This document shows, piece after piece, positions 1 to 6,647 of a stretch of 10,746 bases of DNA (positions are counted from its first letter, which is position 1; the number at the start of each line of letters is the position of its first letter). The stretch is taken from contig JBAUWF010000043.1 in the NCBI GenBank assembly GCA_049583635.1, positions 1 to 10,746 of the forward strand, given 5' to 3'. Under the pieces are notes generated by a model. That model saw only the letters and a program-made list of their open reading frames with translations, had not been told where the DNA came from and made no database searches. Origin of the DNA: Dokdonella_A sp049583635 (lineage in GTDB: Bacteria; Pseudomonadota; Gammaproteobacteria; Xanthomonadales; Rhodanobacteraceae). Both the position numbers and the translations under genes were made by a program.

Positions 1-200
1 AGCCCGCGATCGGGCAAGTCACTCGACACCTGCACGATGCGACCGGGATCGGCATATGGCAGCGGCCTGAGGAAAATCGCATCGATCACGCTGAAGATCG
101 CACTGTTCGCGCCGATGCCGAGCGCGAGCACGAGCACCGCGACCAGGCTGAACCCCGGCGACTTCGACAGCGAGCGCAACGCGTACCTGAGTGTGTTCAT
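1..200 (-). CDS. ABC transporter permease, MacB/FtsX type, N-terminal part only
   Basis: The minus-strand ATG at 200-198 opens a reading frame that runs off the left edge, so only about 66 residues are visible. They start MNTLRYALRSLSKSPGFS, followed by a hydrophobic segment (about residues 18-42, VAVLVLALGIGANSAIFSV) and then DAIFLRPLPYADPGRIV. This layout is typical of the first membrane helix and start of the periplasmic domain in MacB-like permeases of the FtsX superfamily, especially the large two-module permeases (ADOP type). Those act with an ATPase in macrolide, peptide or lipoprotein export, or as mechanotransmission complexes. A GGAGAG ribosome-binding site lies at 206-211, five bases upstream. 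The gene is divergent from the one at 309. The substrate cannot be told from this fragment, and the ATPase partner is not in the window. Confidence 0.88.
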   Translation of the reverse strand, partial: MNTLRYALRSLSKSPGFSLVAVLVLALGIGANSAIFSVIDAIFLRPLPYADPGRIVQVSSDLPDRG

Positions 201-236
201 GCGAACTCTCCGCCTCGACCGGAGATGGATGCCGGA

Positions 237-268
237 TTGCCCCGGAAGGTTCCAGCGTTCACTACAAT
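237..268 (+). promoter_or_regulatory. candidate sigma-70 promoter for the 309-1098 gene
   Basis: TACAAT at 263-268 matches the -10 consensus at 5 of 6 positions and lies about 40 bases before the ATG at 309. TTGCCC at 237-242 is the best -35, but the 20-base spacing is long, so the -35 is doubtful. It lies in the divergent intergenic region shared with the permease gene. Confidence 0.4.
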
Positions 269-308
269 GCGCCGAACGGCAAGGCCGCGCGCCACCAAGG
301 TCTCACGA

Positions 309-1098
309 ATGCATCGATTTGTCCCGTTGCTGGTCGCGCTCTGCGCAGGACTCGCCGCAACCGATGGGGCACTGGCCGCGACCCGCGTTACGGTGCTCGC
401 GACCGATCCACCCGGCCAGGTAGTGCGTCTCGCGCGCGGCCAGAATTTCTACCTGCGCATCGGCTACGTCACCGATCACCCTATCCACATCTGGGCACGG
501 CCTTCATCAAGGACGAGAAGTGCCAGCCGGTAGCAATCCATCGCGCAGCTACGGCGGCAGCGGCGAAGCGCTCGGCTGGTTCTTCCCCATGCAGTCAGTG
601 GATCAGGTCGATGAAATCCGCATAAGCGCGGGCGACGACAGCACACGCGGAACACAGGTACTCGCAACGTATCCGGTCGAGATCTTTGCGAGCGAGGACG
701 CGCCGTCCGAGCGGTCCCGACCGGCCTGGGTCACGGCATTGTCCGCGCTCGATGGCAACGCGCAGCGCGACGCGTACGAAAAGGCCATGAATACGCCGGC
801 GACACCTGGCGAAGTCGCACTCTTCGGGGTGTTCATGTTGCTGGTGGGCGCGATCGGACTGGGTGCGTTCGCGGCGCCGGCCTGGGCGCTGTGGCGCTGG
901 CGCGCAGGCTGGCGTGTTGCCGCGGCGGTCCCTGCGGCACTGATGACGTTCATGGTCCTGCGCATTGTCGTCGAAACCGGCACCGATCCGACCTCGCACA
1001 ATCTCTGGCCATTCGAGGTGCTGCAGTCGGGCGCGCTTGCACTCGTCGTGATGGCGTGCCTGTTTGCCGCGAGAAAAATCGTCGGCGTCGGCCGCTGA
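309..1098 (+). pseudogene. secreted/membrane-anchored protein of unknown function, disrupted by two frameshifts
   Basis: The ATG at 309 has AAGG at 297-300. The protein opens with a signal peptide (MHRFVPLLVALCAGLAA then TDGALAA), followed by a beta-rich periplasmic part (TRVTVLATDPPGQVVRLARG) reading to HPIHIWARP at about 502. Coding sense then moves one frame at 501-503 (FIKDE) and again at about 517-521 (VPAGSNPSRSYGGSGEALG). The third frame continues to the TGA at 1096-1098. Both shifts are explained by one missing base each. The C-terminal frame holds two membrane segments (about 817-890 and 907-970) and ends with a conserved-looking stretch (DPTSHNLWPFEVLQSG) plus a third hydrophobic helix. 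Restored, it would be about 263 residues: exported domain, then membrane anchor. No function is recognised. It is either a recent pseudogene or carries sequencing indels; reading sense is good on both sides. Confidence 0.75.
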
Positions 1099-1126
1099 CT
1101 CCGTTTCGCCGCGCACTGCATTCCAG

Positions 1127-1159
1127 GTCGCGGGGGAGCGGCCGCAGCGCGCCCGCGAC
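1127..1159. terminator. GC-rich hairpin between convergent genes, possible bidirectional terminator
   Basis: GTCGCGGG at 1127-1134 and CCCGCGAC at 1152-1159 form a perfect 8-bp stem. The 17-base loop contains the self-complementary octamer GCGGCCGC (1138-1145). It fills the 60-bp gap between the stop codons of the two convergent genes and touches the TAG of the lipoprotein gene. There is no T-run on either side, so classical intrinsic termination is unproven. Confidence 0.4.
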
Positions 1160-1617
1160 TATCCGCCTGCGCCGCCGTTCTCGACCCCGCGCTCGAAATA
1201 ATCTCGTGCGCGATCCTGCTCGACCGTCTTCGGCCGATACTCGCGCCAGGATTCGTCGCGCGATTCCTTGTAGCGTATCAAGCCGTTTTCGACATCGATG
1301 TCGTAGAACGGAAACGCGCCGCGCAGATTGAAGAGCGTGGCCGGTGCGAAAAAGATGATGTCGACGGCAAGATGCCCACCCTTGAACGCGAGCGGGAGAA
1401 TCCCGTAGAACGGCTCGTGCCCGGCCTCCACCGCCTTGAATTCGTAGTTGCCGAAACTCGTGCCCTTGAGTTTCACATCGGCCGGCAGTTCGACGACTCG
1501 ATCCTTGAGGTGGAGTTGCGTACCCGGTTTGGGCGAACTGATCCTCGACATCGTCGAGCACGCGCACAGCAGCACGGCGATGCAAAGCGCGCACGCACCT
1601 TTCATGGTCGTCTTCAT
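1159..1617 (-). CDS. small predicted lipoprotein of unknown function
   Basis: This 152-residue protein starts at ATG 1617-1615, preceded by AGGGGA (1623-1628). A second in-frame ATG at 1605 has no ribosome-binding site, so the first is preferred. The N-terminus MKTTMKGACALCIAVLLCAC has a short basic head, a hydrophobic core and a lipobox (LCAC) with the modified Cys at residue 20, followed by STMSRISSP. Ser at +2 favours outer-membrane sorting by Lol rules. The mature part has a beta-like segment (LKDRVVELPADVKLKGTSFG), a hydrophobic stretch (AVDIIFFAPATLFNLRGAFP) and a charged tail (ESRDESWREYRPKTVEQDRA). No enzyme motif is visible. Its layout resembles small YceK-like lipoproteins, but that is only an impression. 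It is monocistronic, with a promoter in the 177-bp gap behind it. Confidence 0.85.
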   Translation of the reverse strand: MKTTMKGACALCIAVLLCACSTMSRISSPKPGTQLHLKDRVVELPADVKLKGTSFGNYEFKAVEAGHEPFYGILPLAFKGGHLAVDIIFFAPATLFNLRGAFPFYDIDVENGLIRYKESRDESWREYRPKTVEQDRARDYFERGVENGGAGG

Positions 1618-1644
1618 GGATTTCCCCTGTATCGTCCCCGTCGA

Positions 1645-1674
1645 GATTATGGATGCGCCCGGTCACGCGCGCAA
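1645..1674 (-). promoter_or_regulatory. candidate sigma-70 promoter for the lipoprotein gene
   Basis: On the minus strand TTGCGC (1674-1669) and CATAAT (1650-1645) are 18 bases apart, matching the -35 at 4 of 6 and the -10 at 5 of 6 positions. The implied start near 1638 would give a leader of about 20 bases before the ATG at 1617. Confidence 0.5.
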
Positions 1675-1794
1675 CGCGCGCAATTCGCCCTACAACAGTC
1701 TGGCGACATGGGAAGGCAAAGTACCGCGCACGCGCGCAGGCCATTTGATCCACAGCTCTTGCAAAGCGGCCTGCACATTGGACGCGCCACCGAC

Positions 1795-3591
1795 TCAACT
1801 CGTTTGTTGCGTTTGCGGCGACACCAGGGCGGTGACGGTCCAGCCCGGCCTCGGATCAAGCTCACGCTTGGTACTGACAATGCGCAAGACGCCCTTGTCG
1901 TTCAACGCAAACAGCACGCATGCATCGGCGCCGTGCTGTTCGACGAACTGCGACCAACCAAATGCATCGGTCAACGCGGTTGATTTGACGCGCCAGCCCT
2001 GGTCCAGCAACTCGGTAAATCGAGGATTGGTCATGTCGTCAGCGAACAGTGGCGGCGCGAGCAACGGGCCTGCGAGCGCCGCTCGCTCGCTGCTCTCGGC
2101 CGGATCGAGATTGCGCAGGCGATAAACCCGACCGCGTCCGAACTCCTCGCGGTAATGCACACATGCGAGCGTATTCATTTCGCGATGCGTCGACATCGCA
2201 AGCAGGCGTCCGATGCCGTCGAGATCGAGCAGGCGATCGGCATGCTGTGACGCCGGGTTGCCGAAATAGGTACTCAGGCCCTGCATGCGGGCGCGGCGAA
2301 TACCGTTCCAGTCGTCATCGGCAACCAGTACCTTGACGCCTTGCTCCGCCAGCGCCGTGGCCACGGTCCGGGCGACAATGTTGGCTCCGAATACCAGCAC
2401 ACCATCGGGATCGGGCGCGGCCACACCGAGCAATTTCGCCAGTGACCGTGACGTGGCGCTTTGCACGATGACGGTCGCGATAATCAGAATGAAGACGAGT
2501 GGCACCAGCCGTTCGGCACCCGGCACGCCAAGCTCCTGGAGCTTCAGCGCGAACAGAGCCGATACCGCCGCTGCCACAATGCCCCGCGGCGCGATCCACG
2601 CCACCAGGGCACGTTCGCGCCATTCGAGTGAACTGCCGAGCGCTGCCACAGCAACCGACAGCGGCCGGATCACCAATTGCGCGGCCAGATAGACAGCGAA
2701 GCCCGCCAGCAGCGTACCTTCGGGCAACGGCCATTGCAGGCGCGCCGCCAGGATCACAAACAGCATCGACACCAGCAACGTCGACAGATGTTCCTTGAAA
2801 TCGAGAATGTCATCGATGTGCACATCGCGCATGTTGCCGAGCACGATGCCCATGAACGTGACGGTCAACAATCCGGATTCGCGTGCGAGCGCGTCGGACA
2901 GCGAAAACGCGCCGAGCACCAGCGCCAGCGTGGCGTAGGCCTGCAGGTATTCTGGAACGTACTGGCGCCGAAGCAGGAAGCCCAGAATCAGCGCCGCTCC
3001 GATTCCCGTGGCGGCACCGCAGCCGACCGTGCTGAGAAAAACCCAGAGTGAGTGGCCCTGCTCGCGCGACACGATCGCCTCGAATACCAGCACCGCGATC
3101 AGTGCGCCGAGCGGATCGATCACGATGCCCTCCCAACGCAGCAGATTGGAGATTCTGCGATTGGGCCTGACGGTTCGCAGCATGGGTGCAATGACTGTCG
3201 GCCCAGTCACGCAGGCGAGCGCACCGAACAGGAATGCAAGCTCCCAACGCAGGTGCGCCAGCCAGTGCGCCGCCAACGAGAGGCAGGCCACGGCGATCAG
3301 CGCACCATAAGTGACCATGCCACGTACTGCGTGACCAATGCCGGCCAGTTCTGAAAAGCGCAGGTTGACGCTGCCCTCGAACAGGATCACCGCAACCGAA
3401 AGCGACACGACTGGAAACAGCAGGTCGCCGAGCAGCGGATCGGGATCCAGCACACCGAACACCGGCCCGAGCAGCAGACCGACCAGCAGCAGGAACAAGA
3501 TGGCCGGCAGTTGTACCCGCCATGCCAGCCATTGAGCCAGGAATCCAAGCGCGAGAATGGCAGCGAGCAACAGACCGATAGGCGGGGTCAT
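1795..3591 (-). CDS. cation:proton antiporter (CPA1/NhaP-like) with C-terminal TrkA-N/RCK-like domain
   Basis: The protein has 598 residues from ATG 3591, which has a weak GGA seven bases upstream. An in-frame TTG at 3609 would add six residues (LNSDTL if read literally) but has no visible ribosome-binding site. Residues 1 to about 390 are a dozen or so membrane helices of the Na+/H+ exchanger fold, with FLFGALACVTGPTVIAPMLR and LRWEGIVIDPLGALIAVL at the places where CPA1 exchangers carry their discontinuous-helix and Asp/Glu ion-binding motifs. Residues from about 397 form a Rossmann-like TrkA-N domain (DGVLVFGANIVARTVATAL, then VADDDWNGIRRARMQGL and TYFGNPAS), in which the usual GxGxxG is replaced by GANIVA. 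A TrkA-C-like tail follows. The likely role is inner-membrane Na+ or K+/H+ exchange for pH and salt balance, gated by a nucleotide or other ligand. The cation is not predictable. It appears monocistronic. Confidence 0.9.
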   Translation of the reverse strand: MTPPIGLLLAAILALGFLAQWLAWRVQLPAILFLLLVGLLLGPVFGVLDPDPLLGDLLFPVVSLSVAVILFEGSVNLRFSELAGIGHAVRGMVTYGALIAVACLSLAAHWLAHLRWELAFLFGALACVTGPTVIAPMLRTVRPNRRISNLLRWEGIVIDPLGALIAVLVFEAIVSREQGHSLWVFLSTVGCGAATGIGAALILGFLLRRQYVPEYLQAYATLALVLGAFSLSDALARESGLLTVTFMGIVLGNMRDVHIDDILDFKEHLSTLLVSMLFVILAARLQWPLPEGTLLAGFAVYLAAQLVIRPLSVAVAALGSSLEWRERALVAWIAPRGIVAAAVSALFALKLQELGVPGAERLVPLVFILIIATVIVQSATSRSLAKLLGVAAPDPDGVLVFGANIVARTVATALAEQGVKVLVADDDWNGIRRARMQGLSTYFGNPASQHADRLLDLDGIGRLLAMSTHREMNTLACVHYREEFGRGRVYRLRNLDPAESSERAALAGPLLAPPLFADDMTNPRFTELLDQGWRVKSTALTDAFGWSQFVEQHGADACVLFALNDKGVLRIVSTKRELDPRPGWTVTALVSPQTQQTS

Positions 3592-3634
3592 CAGCGTGTC
3601 CGAATTCAACGACTGGCCGGGAAACGACGTGCCG

Positions 3635-3662
3635 AGCCTAGCAGCCGGCAGGCCATATCCAA
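3635..3662 (-). promoter_or_regulatory. candidate promoter for the antiporter gene, extended -10
   Basis: On the minus strand TTGGAT (3662-3657) precedes TGC-TAGGCT (-10 hexamer 3640-3635) with 16-base spacing; the TGC forms an extended -10. It lies 43 bases before the ATG at 3591. The core GGCTGCTAGGCTC is nearly identical to the candidate promoter at 8135-8147. Confidence 0.45.
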
Positions 3663-3853
3663 CGCCTTCGCCGCATCAGGCGTCTCGACGGGCTCCAGAG
3701 TGTCCTTCCTCTGCCCGACTCTCTTTCTGTTGCGCCGACCAGTACTTCCGAAATTCAACGTACAACGTACAACGTCGACACTTCGGCATGAACACGTCGT
3801 GGTACTGGCACGCCCATTGCGTGTGGTTTGAGCTTCCTGATCAGGCCCGACCC
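3663..3853. other. intergenic stretch without a supportable gene
   Basis: No reading frame here has a ribosome-binding site or recognisable protein. It contains a 7-bp tandem repeat (3756-3776) and a 10-bp perfect palindrome CCTGATCAGG (3836-3845). The palindrome lies just beyond the 3' end of the transposase remnant, where the terminal repeat of an insertion sequence would be expected. No matching inverted end was found by eye. Confidence 0.5.
3756..3776. repeat. three tandem copies of the heptamer CAACGTA
   Basis: CAACGTA CAACGTA CAACGTC occupies 3756-3776, three head-to-tail copies with a single mismatch in the last base. The unit contains ACGT and could be a repeated protein-binding site or simple slippage. 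It lies about 95 bases upstream of the antiporter's candidate -35. Confidence 0.7.
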
Positions 3854-4081
3854 TCAGCCATGACAATGCGTCGCTGCCCGCAAAACCGGCTCCGCGCAAG
3901 GCGCGCAGATAGCCACGGCGCGCAGCAGTCGGGGCAGCATCCCGGTCATGCGAAAGCGGCGGTTGAATCGATATGCCGCTTCGTTTCTCGGATCGTCGTT
4001 GATCCGTTTGAAGGACTCAAGACATCCCATCCAGGAGCGACTGCCAAACAACGGCAGGAGTTGCTGTCGATCCGCAAGCAA
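3854..4081 (-). pseudogene. C-terminal remnant of an IS1595-like transposase
   Basis: The minus-strand frame ends at TGA 3856-3854. Its last 45 or so residues read AAYRFNRRFRMTGMLPRLLR followed by AVAICAPCAEPVLRAATHCHG. The YRFNRRF block followed by MLPRLLRAA is, from memory, the signature of the C-terminal end of IS1595-type DDE transposases. The rest of the transposase (zinc ribbon and catalytic DDE domain) is absent: upstream the frame goes only about 50 residues further (LLADRQQLLPLFGSRSWMG) before reaching the stop codon of the neighbouring cyclase, with no ATG and no ribosome-binding site. I read it as the scar of an old insertion lying directly downstream of the cyclase gene. The family assignment rests on pattern memory, so it is moderate; the absence of an intact gene is firmer. 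Confidence 0.5.
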
Positions 4082-4114
4082 TTGGCCAAGTGACGGCCGG
4101 TCGGTATTGCGAGT

Positions 4115-5899
4115 TCATTTTTCCGTAGCTTCGGCGAGACGATACGTATTCCTGCCAGCCACCTTCGCCCGATACAGCGCGTTGTCCGCTGCCAGTTTCA
4201 GGTTTCCCGCGTTCGTCGCCGTGAGGCACAGCCCGATTCCTATGCTTGTGGTGATCTGCATCCTGGTTCCGTCCACGACGATGTCCGGGTGCATCGCGGC
4301 GATCAGCTTGCGCGCAATCACATCCGCTGTGCCCGCATCAATCATATCTTCGATAATCACCGCAAATTCGTCTCCTCCCAGGCGCACCGCAATATCGTTC
4401 TCGCGAATGTTCCCCTGCAGCCGTCTGGCAAATTCGCACAACACCGCGTCGCCGATGGCGTGGCCAAACTCATCGTTGACGCGCTTGAAGTGATCGACAT
4501 CCAGATACACAAGCGCTATCGAACGCCCGCTGCGCCGGCACCTTGCCAGCGCCTGCGCCAGGTGTTCGTTGAATTGATTGCGGTTGCCAAGCCCCGTCAG
4601 GGAATCGTGTTGCGCGATCTCCTGCAATCTTTGCTGGGCCAGTGCCTGCTCGCTGATGTCGAACGTCATGCCGTAGAACCCGCGTACTGAGCCGTCGGCG
4701 GCGATGTCCGGCACAAAGTCGGTCTGGTAGTGGTAGTGCTTTCCTTTGACATTCTGTTCGCCATTGAAGCTGACGCGCTCTCCGCGCAGCGCCGCCTCAA
4801 CATGACCCTTGAGCGTCGCGTATAGCTCTTCGCCGCGCACTTCGCGCATCGTACGGCCGATCATCGACGCAGGATCGATCCCAAATATCTTTCCTCCGTA
4901 GGCATTGGCAAATGTATACCTTTGCTGGGTATTGATGTGTGTCACCACGGCGGGCAGGTTGTCGGCGATCGCCCGCACCCGCTGCTCGCTGTAGGCGAGC
5001 GCATGCTGTAGATGACTGCGTCGCGAAAGGGCGACGACAACCGGCAGGACCGACAAGCATGCCGTTGCGATGAAAACCTGCAGCAGAATGAAGCGCTCTT
5101 GCGTCGACGCTCCGGTGATGAGGTAGAGCGGACCGTACCCAAGGAGCGTGGCCGCGATCGAAGCGAGCGAGACGACGGCGATGCCAGTGACGAAACCCTC
5201 GAAATGATGGCGAAAGACCGCCAGCAACAAGGGCGGATAGATCAGGAACAGAAGCGGGTAGCGCGATTGTGAAAAAACGAAGAGCGTCGTCGCGGCAATC
5301 GGGAGCATGGTCACGATAAATTTCCAGCGCCATTCGGGTCGCACAAAAAAAAGCATCCCTCGGTATCTGACGACCACAAACGTGGTTGCAACGATGACGA
5401 GTCCCAACAAGTGCGATATGAACCACGCCGCAAACGTCAACGCGAACGACTCCGTCCCACGCGCCAAAGGCAGTATTGCAATCATCAACGCCGTCAGCGC
5501 GCAGGCGGCAAGGGAGGCGCCCGGCGCCACCATGGACACCCTCGACAATTTTTCCGGGTCGCTCACATCGCCGACCCAATGGCGCAGGGCGAATGCGACG
5601 ATGCATGCTTCGAGCGTGCTCGCAATTGCGCGAGCCGCGGCTGCGATGGTCGGGTCGCCGAATGCGGTGTGCGCCGCGAAACAGCCGGCCAGTGCCGCCA
5701 GAATGTACGCGGACCAGCGATGGTAGGGCGAAGTCAGAAGGATCCCGAGCAGCAGGCCGCTCGCAATCCATATGATCGCGACTCCACCTTCAGGGCGGGT
5801 CAGATCAAGGGCGAGCCAACTGGACGCGCCGATAGCTCCCGCAACCGCCAGCATTCGAGCGGTGGCAAGAACCAGGTCCCAAGCGCGTTCGTTTGTCAC
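4115..5899 (-). CDS. membrane diguanylate cyclase, MASE1-PAS-GGDEF
   Basis: This 594-residue protein starts at GTG 5899-5897, the only start between the upstream in-frame stop and the first helix. The ribosome-binding site is poor. Residues about 10-295 are an eight-or-so-helix membrane sensor of MASE1 type (GGVAIIWIASGLLLGILL near residue 40, then DPEKLSRVSMVAPGA). Residues about 305-425 are a PAS domain (IADNLPAVVTHINTQQRYTF to RGFYGMTFDISEQA). Residues about 430-590 are the cyclase: HDSLTGLGNRNQF, metal-binding YLDVDHFKRVND, an intact GGDEF at 508-512, and an RxxD inhibitory site (REND, 499-502) five residues before it. No EAL domain follows. It should make c-di-GMP from two GTP at the inner membrane, under control of an unknown MASE1 ligand and with product feedback. 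It stands alone; the stop codon abuts the transposase remnant. An 81-codon frame upstream overlaps its start in a GTGA junction. Confidence 0.93.
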   Translation of the reverse strand: MTNERAWDLVLATARMLAVAGAIGASSWLALDLTRPEGGVAIIWIASGLLLGILLTSPYHRWSAYILAALAGCFAAHTAFGDPTIAAAARAIASTLEACIVAFALRHWVGDVSDPEKLSRVSMVAPGASLAACALTALMIAILPLARGTESFALTFAAWFISHLLGLVIVATTFVVVRYRGMLFFVRPEWRWKFIVTMLPIAATTLFVFSQSRYPLLFLIYPPLLLAVFRHHFEGFVTGIAVVSLASIAATLLGYGPLYLITGASTQERFILLQVFIATACLSVLPVVVALSRRSHLQHALAYSEQRVRAIADNLPAVVTHINTQQRYTFANAYGGKIFGIDPASMIGRTMREVRGEELYATLKGHVEAALRGERVSFNGEQNVKGKHYHYQTDFVPDIAADGSVRGFYGMTFDISEQALAQQRLQEIAQHDSLTGLGNRNQFNEHLAQALARCRRSGRSIALVYLDVDHFKRVNDEFGHAIGDAVLCEFARRLQGNIRENDIAVRLGGDEFAVIIEDMIDAGTADVIARKLIAAMHPDIVVDGTRMQITTSIGIGLCLTATNAGNLKLAADNALYRAKVAGRNTYRLAEATEK

Positions 5900-6165
5900 G
5901 GCCCAGTGCGCCTGGAATGATTGGTCGGGGGCGTCGCAATCCGAGTCGATGGCTGGTGCTCAGCAACCAGGGGGCCTTCGGGAGCAACGAAGAACTTATC
6001 GTCGACCCAACGCGCGCGTAGCGAAGCCTGCACCCCAAAACCGGCGAAAACAGGTAACGAATTGCAGCGTGCGGGTCCATTCATCAAGACCGATGCTACA
6101 CCACGCCGGCGCAAGTGATTGCAATTTGCAACGCCTTGCATGTGTGGGAGAGGCGCATCGAATCA
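5900..6165. other. upstream region of the MASE1 cyclase, no supported gene
   Basis: I see no convincing gene or promoter. A minus-strand frame at 6141-5896 overlaps the cyclase start by four bases (GTGA), but has no ribosome-binding site or recognisable domain. The stretch also holds the A/T-rich near-palindrome TTGCAATTTGCAA in plus-strand sense (about 6116-6135), a possible regulator site. Confidence 0.45.
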
Positions 6166-6237
6166 CTATTGAATAGCCCCTGGCGATAATCGGCAGTCCA
6201 CCGTGAACATCGAGCCCTTTCCGATCTCGCTTACCAC
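6166..6237 (-). pseudogene. possible fossil of a histidine-kinase C-terminus
   Basis: A minus-strand frame ending at TAG 6168-6166 finishes with VVSEIGKGSMFTVDCRLSPG (residues from codon 6237). ESE-x-G-x-GS-x-F-x-V is the G2-box ending of HATPase_c domains in sensor kinases. Nothing upstream in this or the other two minus frames resembles the N, G1 or DHp regions, and the preceding residues look random. Only about 17 residues match, so chance similarity is a real alternative. If true, it is the degraded 3' end of a kinase gene. Confidence 0.3.
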
Positions 6238-6647
6238 ATCGACAGCCTTGACTGCGGGACGGGGGTGCAGTGCACTCCAGAGCTGCAAGGCGACCGAAGG
6301 GGTGACTTGTATTTCGACAAAATGAAGACGTGCCGAATTACATGAGAGAAGCGCCAGCAAAGAGATAATCATTGCGCTTCCATAATGTTGATTTAGCCGG
6401 CGGGGTTACAACTATCAAAGCCCGCTTGGCAACCTTCAATTTGTCGTTTGTGGCCGCCTCGCGGGTCGATTTTCACTGTGCAGAAACGGATCGATGGGCG
6501 ATGCGGTTTCCCTCGGCGTCGCGATGTACGAGAGCCGATGGATCGCAACGTGAGTCTCGAAAAAAGACTGGTAGCGGGTGAGGGGTATTGACCGAGAGAC
6601 GCCGCGCGCGTGACGATCGCGCCGCAGCAGGATCTGGTAGTGGTTGT
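6238..6647. other. gene-poor stretch downstream of mtfA
   Basis: Several short frames exist, but none has a ribosome-binding site plus a recognisable protein. A minus-strand frame (6699-6436) carries LNNHYQILLR, faintly like the MPNHYHLLL block of Y1/IS200-type transposases, but the second His of the HUH pair is Gln and the rest does not align. No RNA gene or clear terminator after mtfA is visible. Confidence 0.5.

Noticed and set aside
950..1798. 282-codon minus-strand frame opposite the frameshifted gene and the lipoprotein
   Set aside because: Arg-rich translation with no domain, overlapping two better-supported genes in other frames.
3557..4093. 178-codon plus-strand frame across the antiporter start and the transposase remnant
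   Set aside because: It is antisense to the antiporter's 5' end, crosses its promoter and a tandem repeat, has no ribosome-binding site, and its sequence looks random.
4797..5771. 324-codon minus-strand frame inside the MASE1 cyclase
   Set aside because: A shifted-frame shadow; the overlapping frame encodes a complete MASE1-PAS-GGDEF protein.
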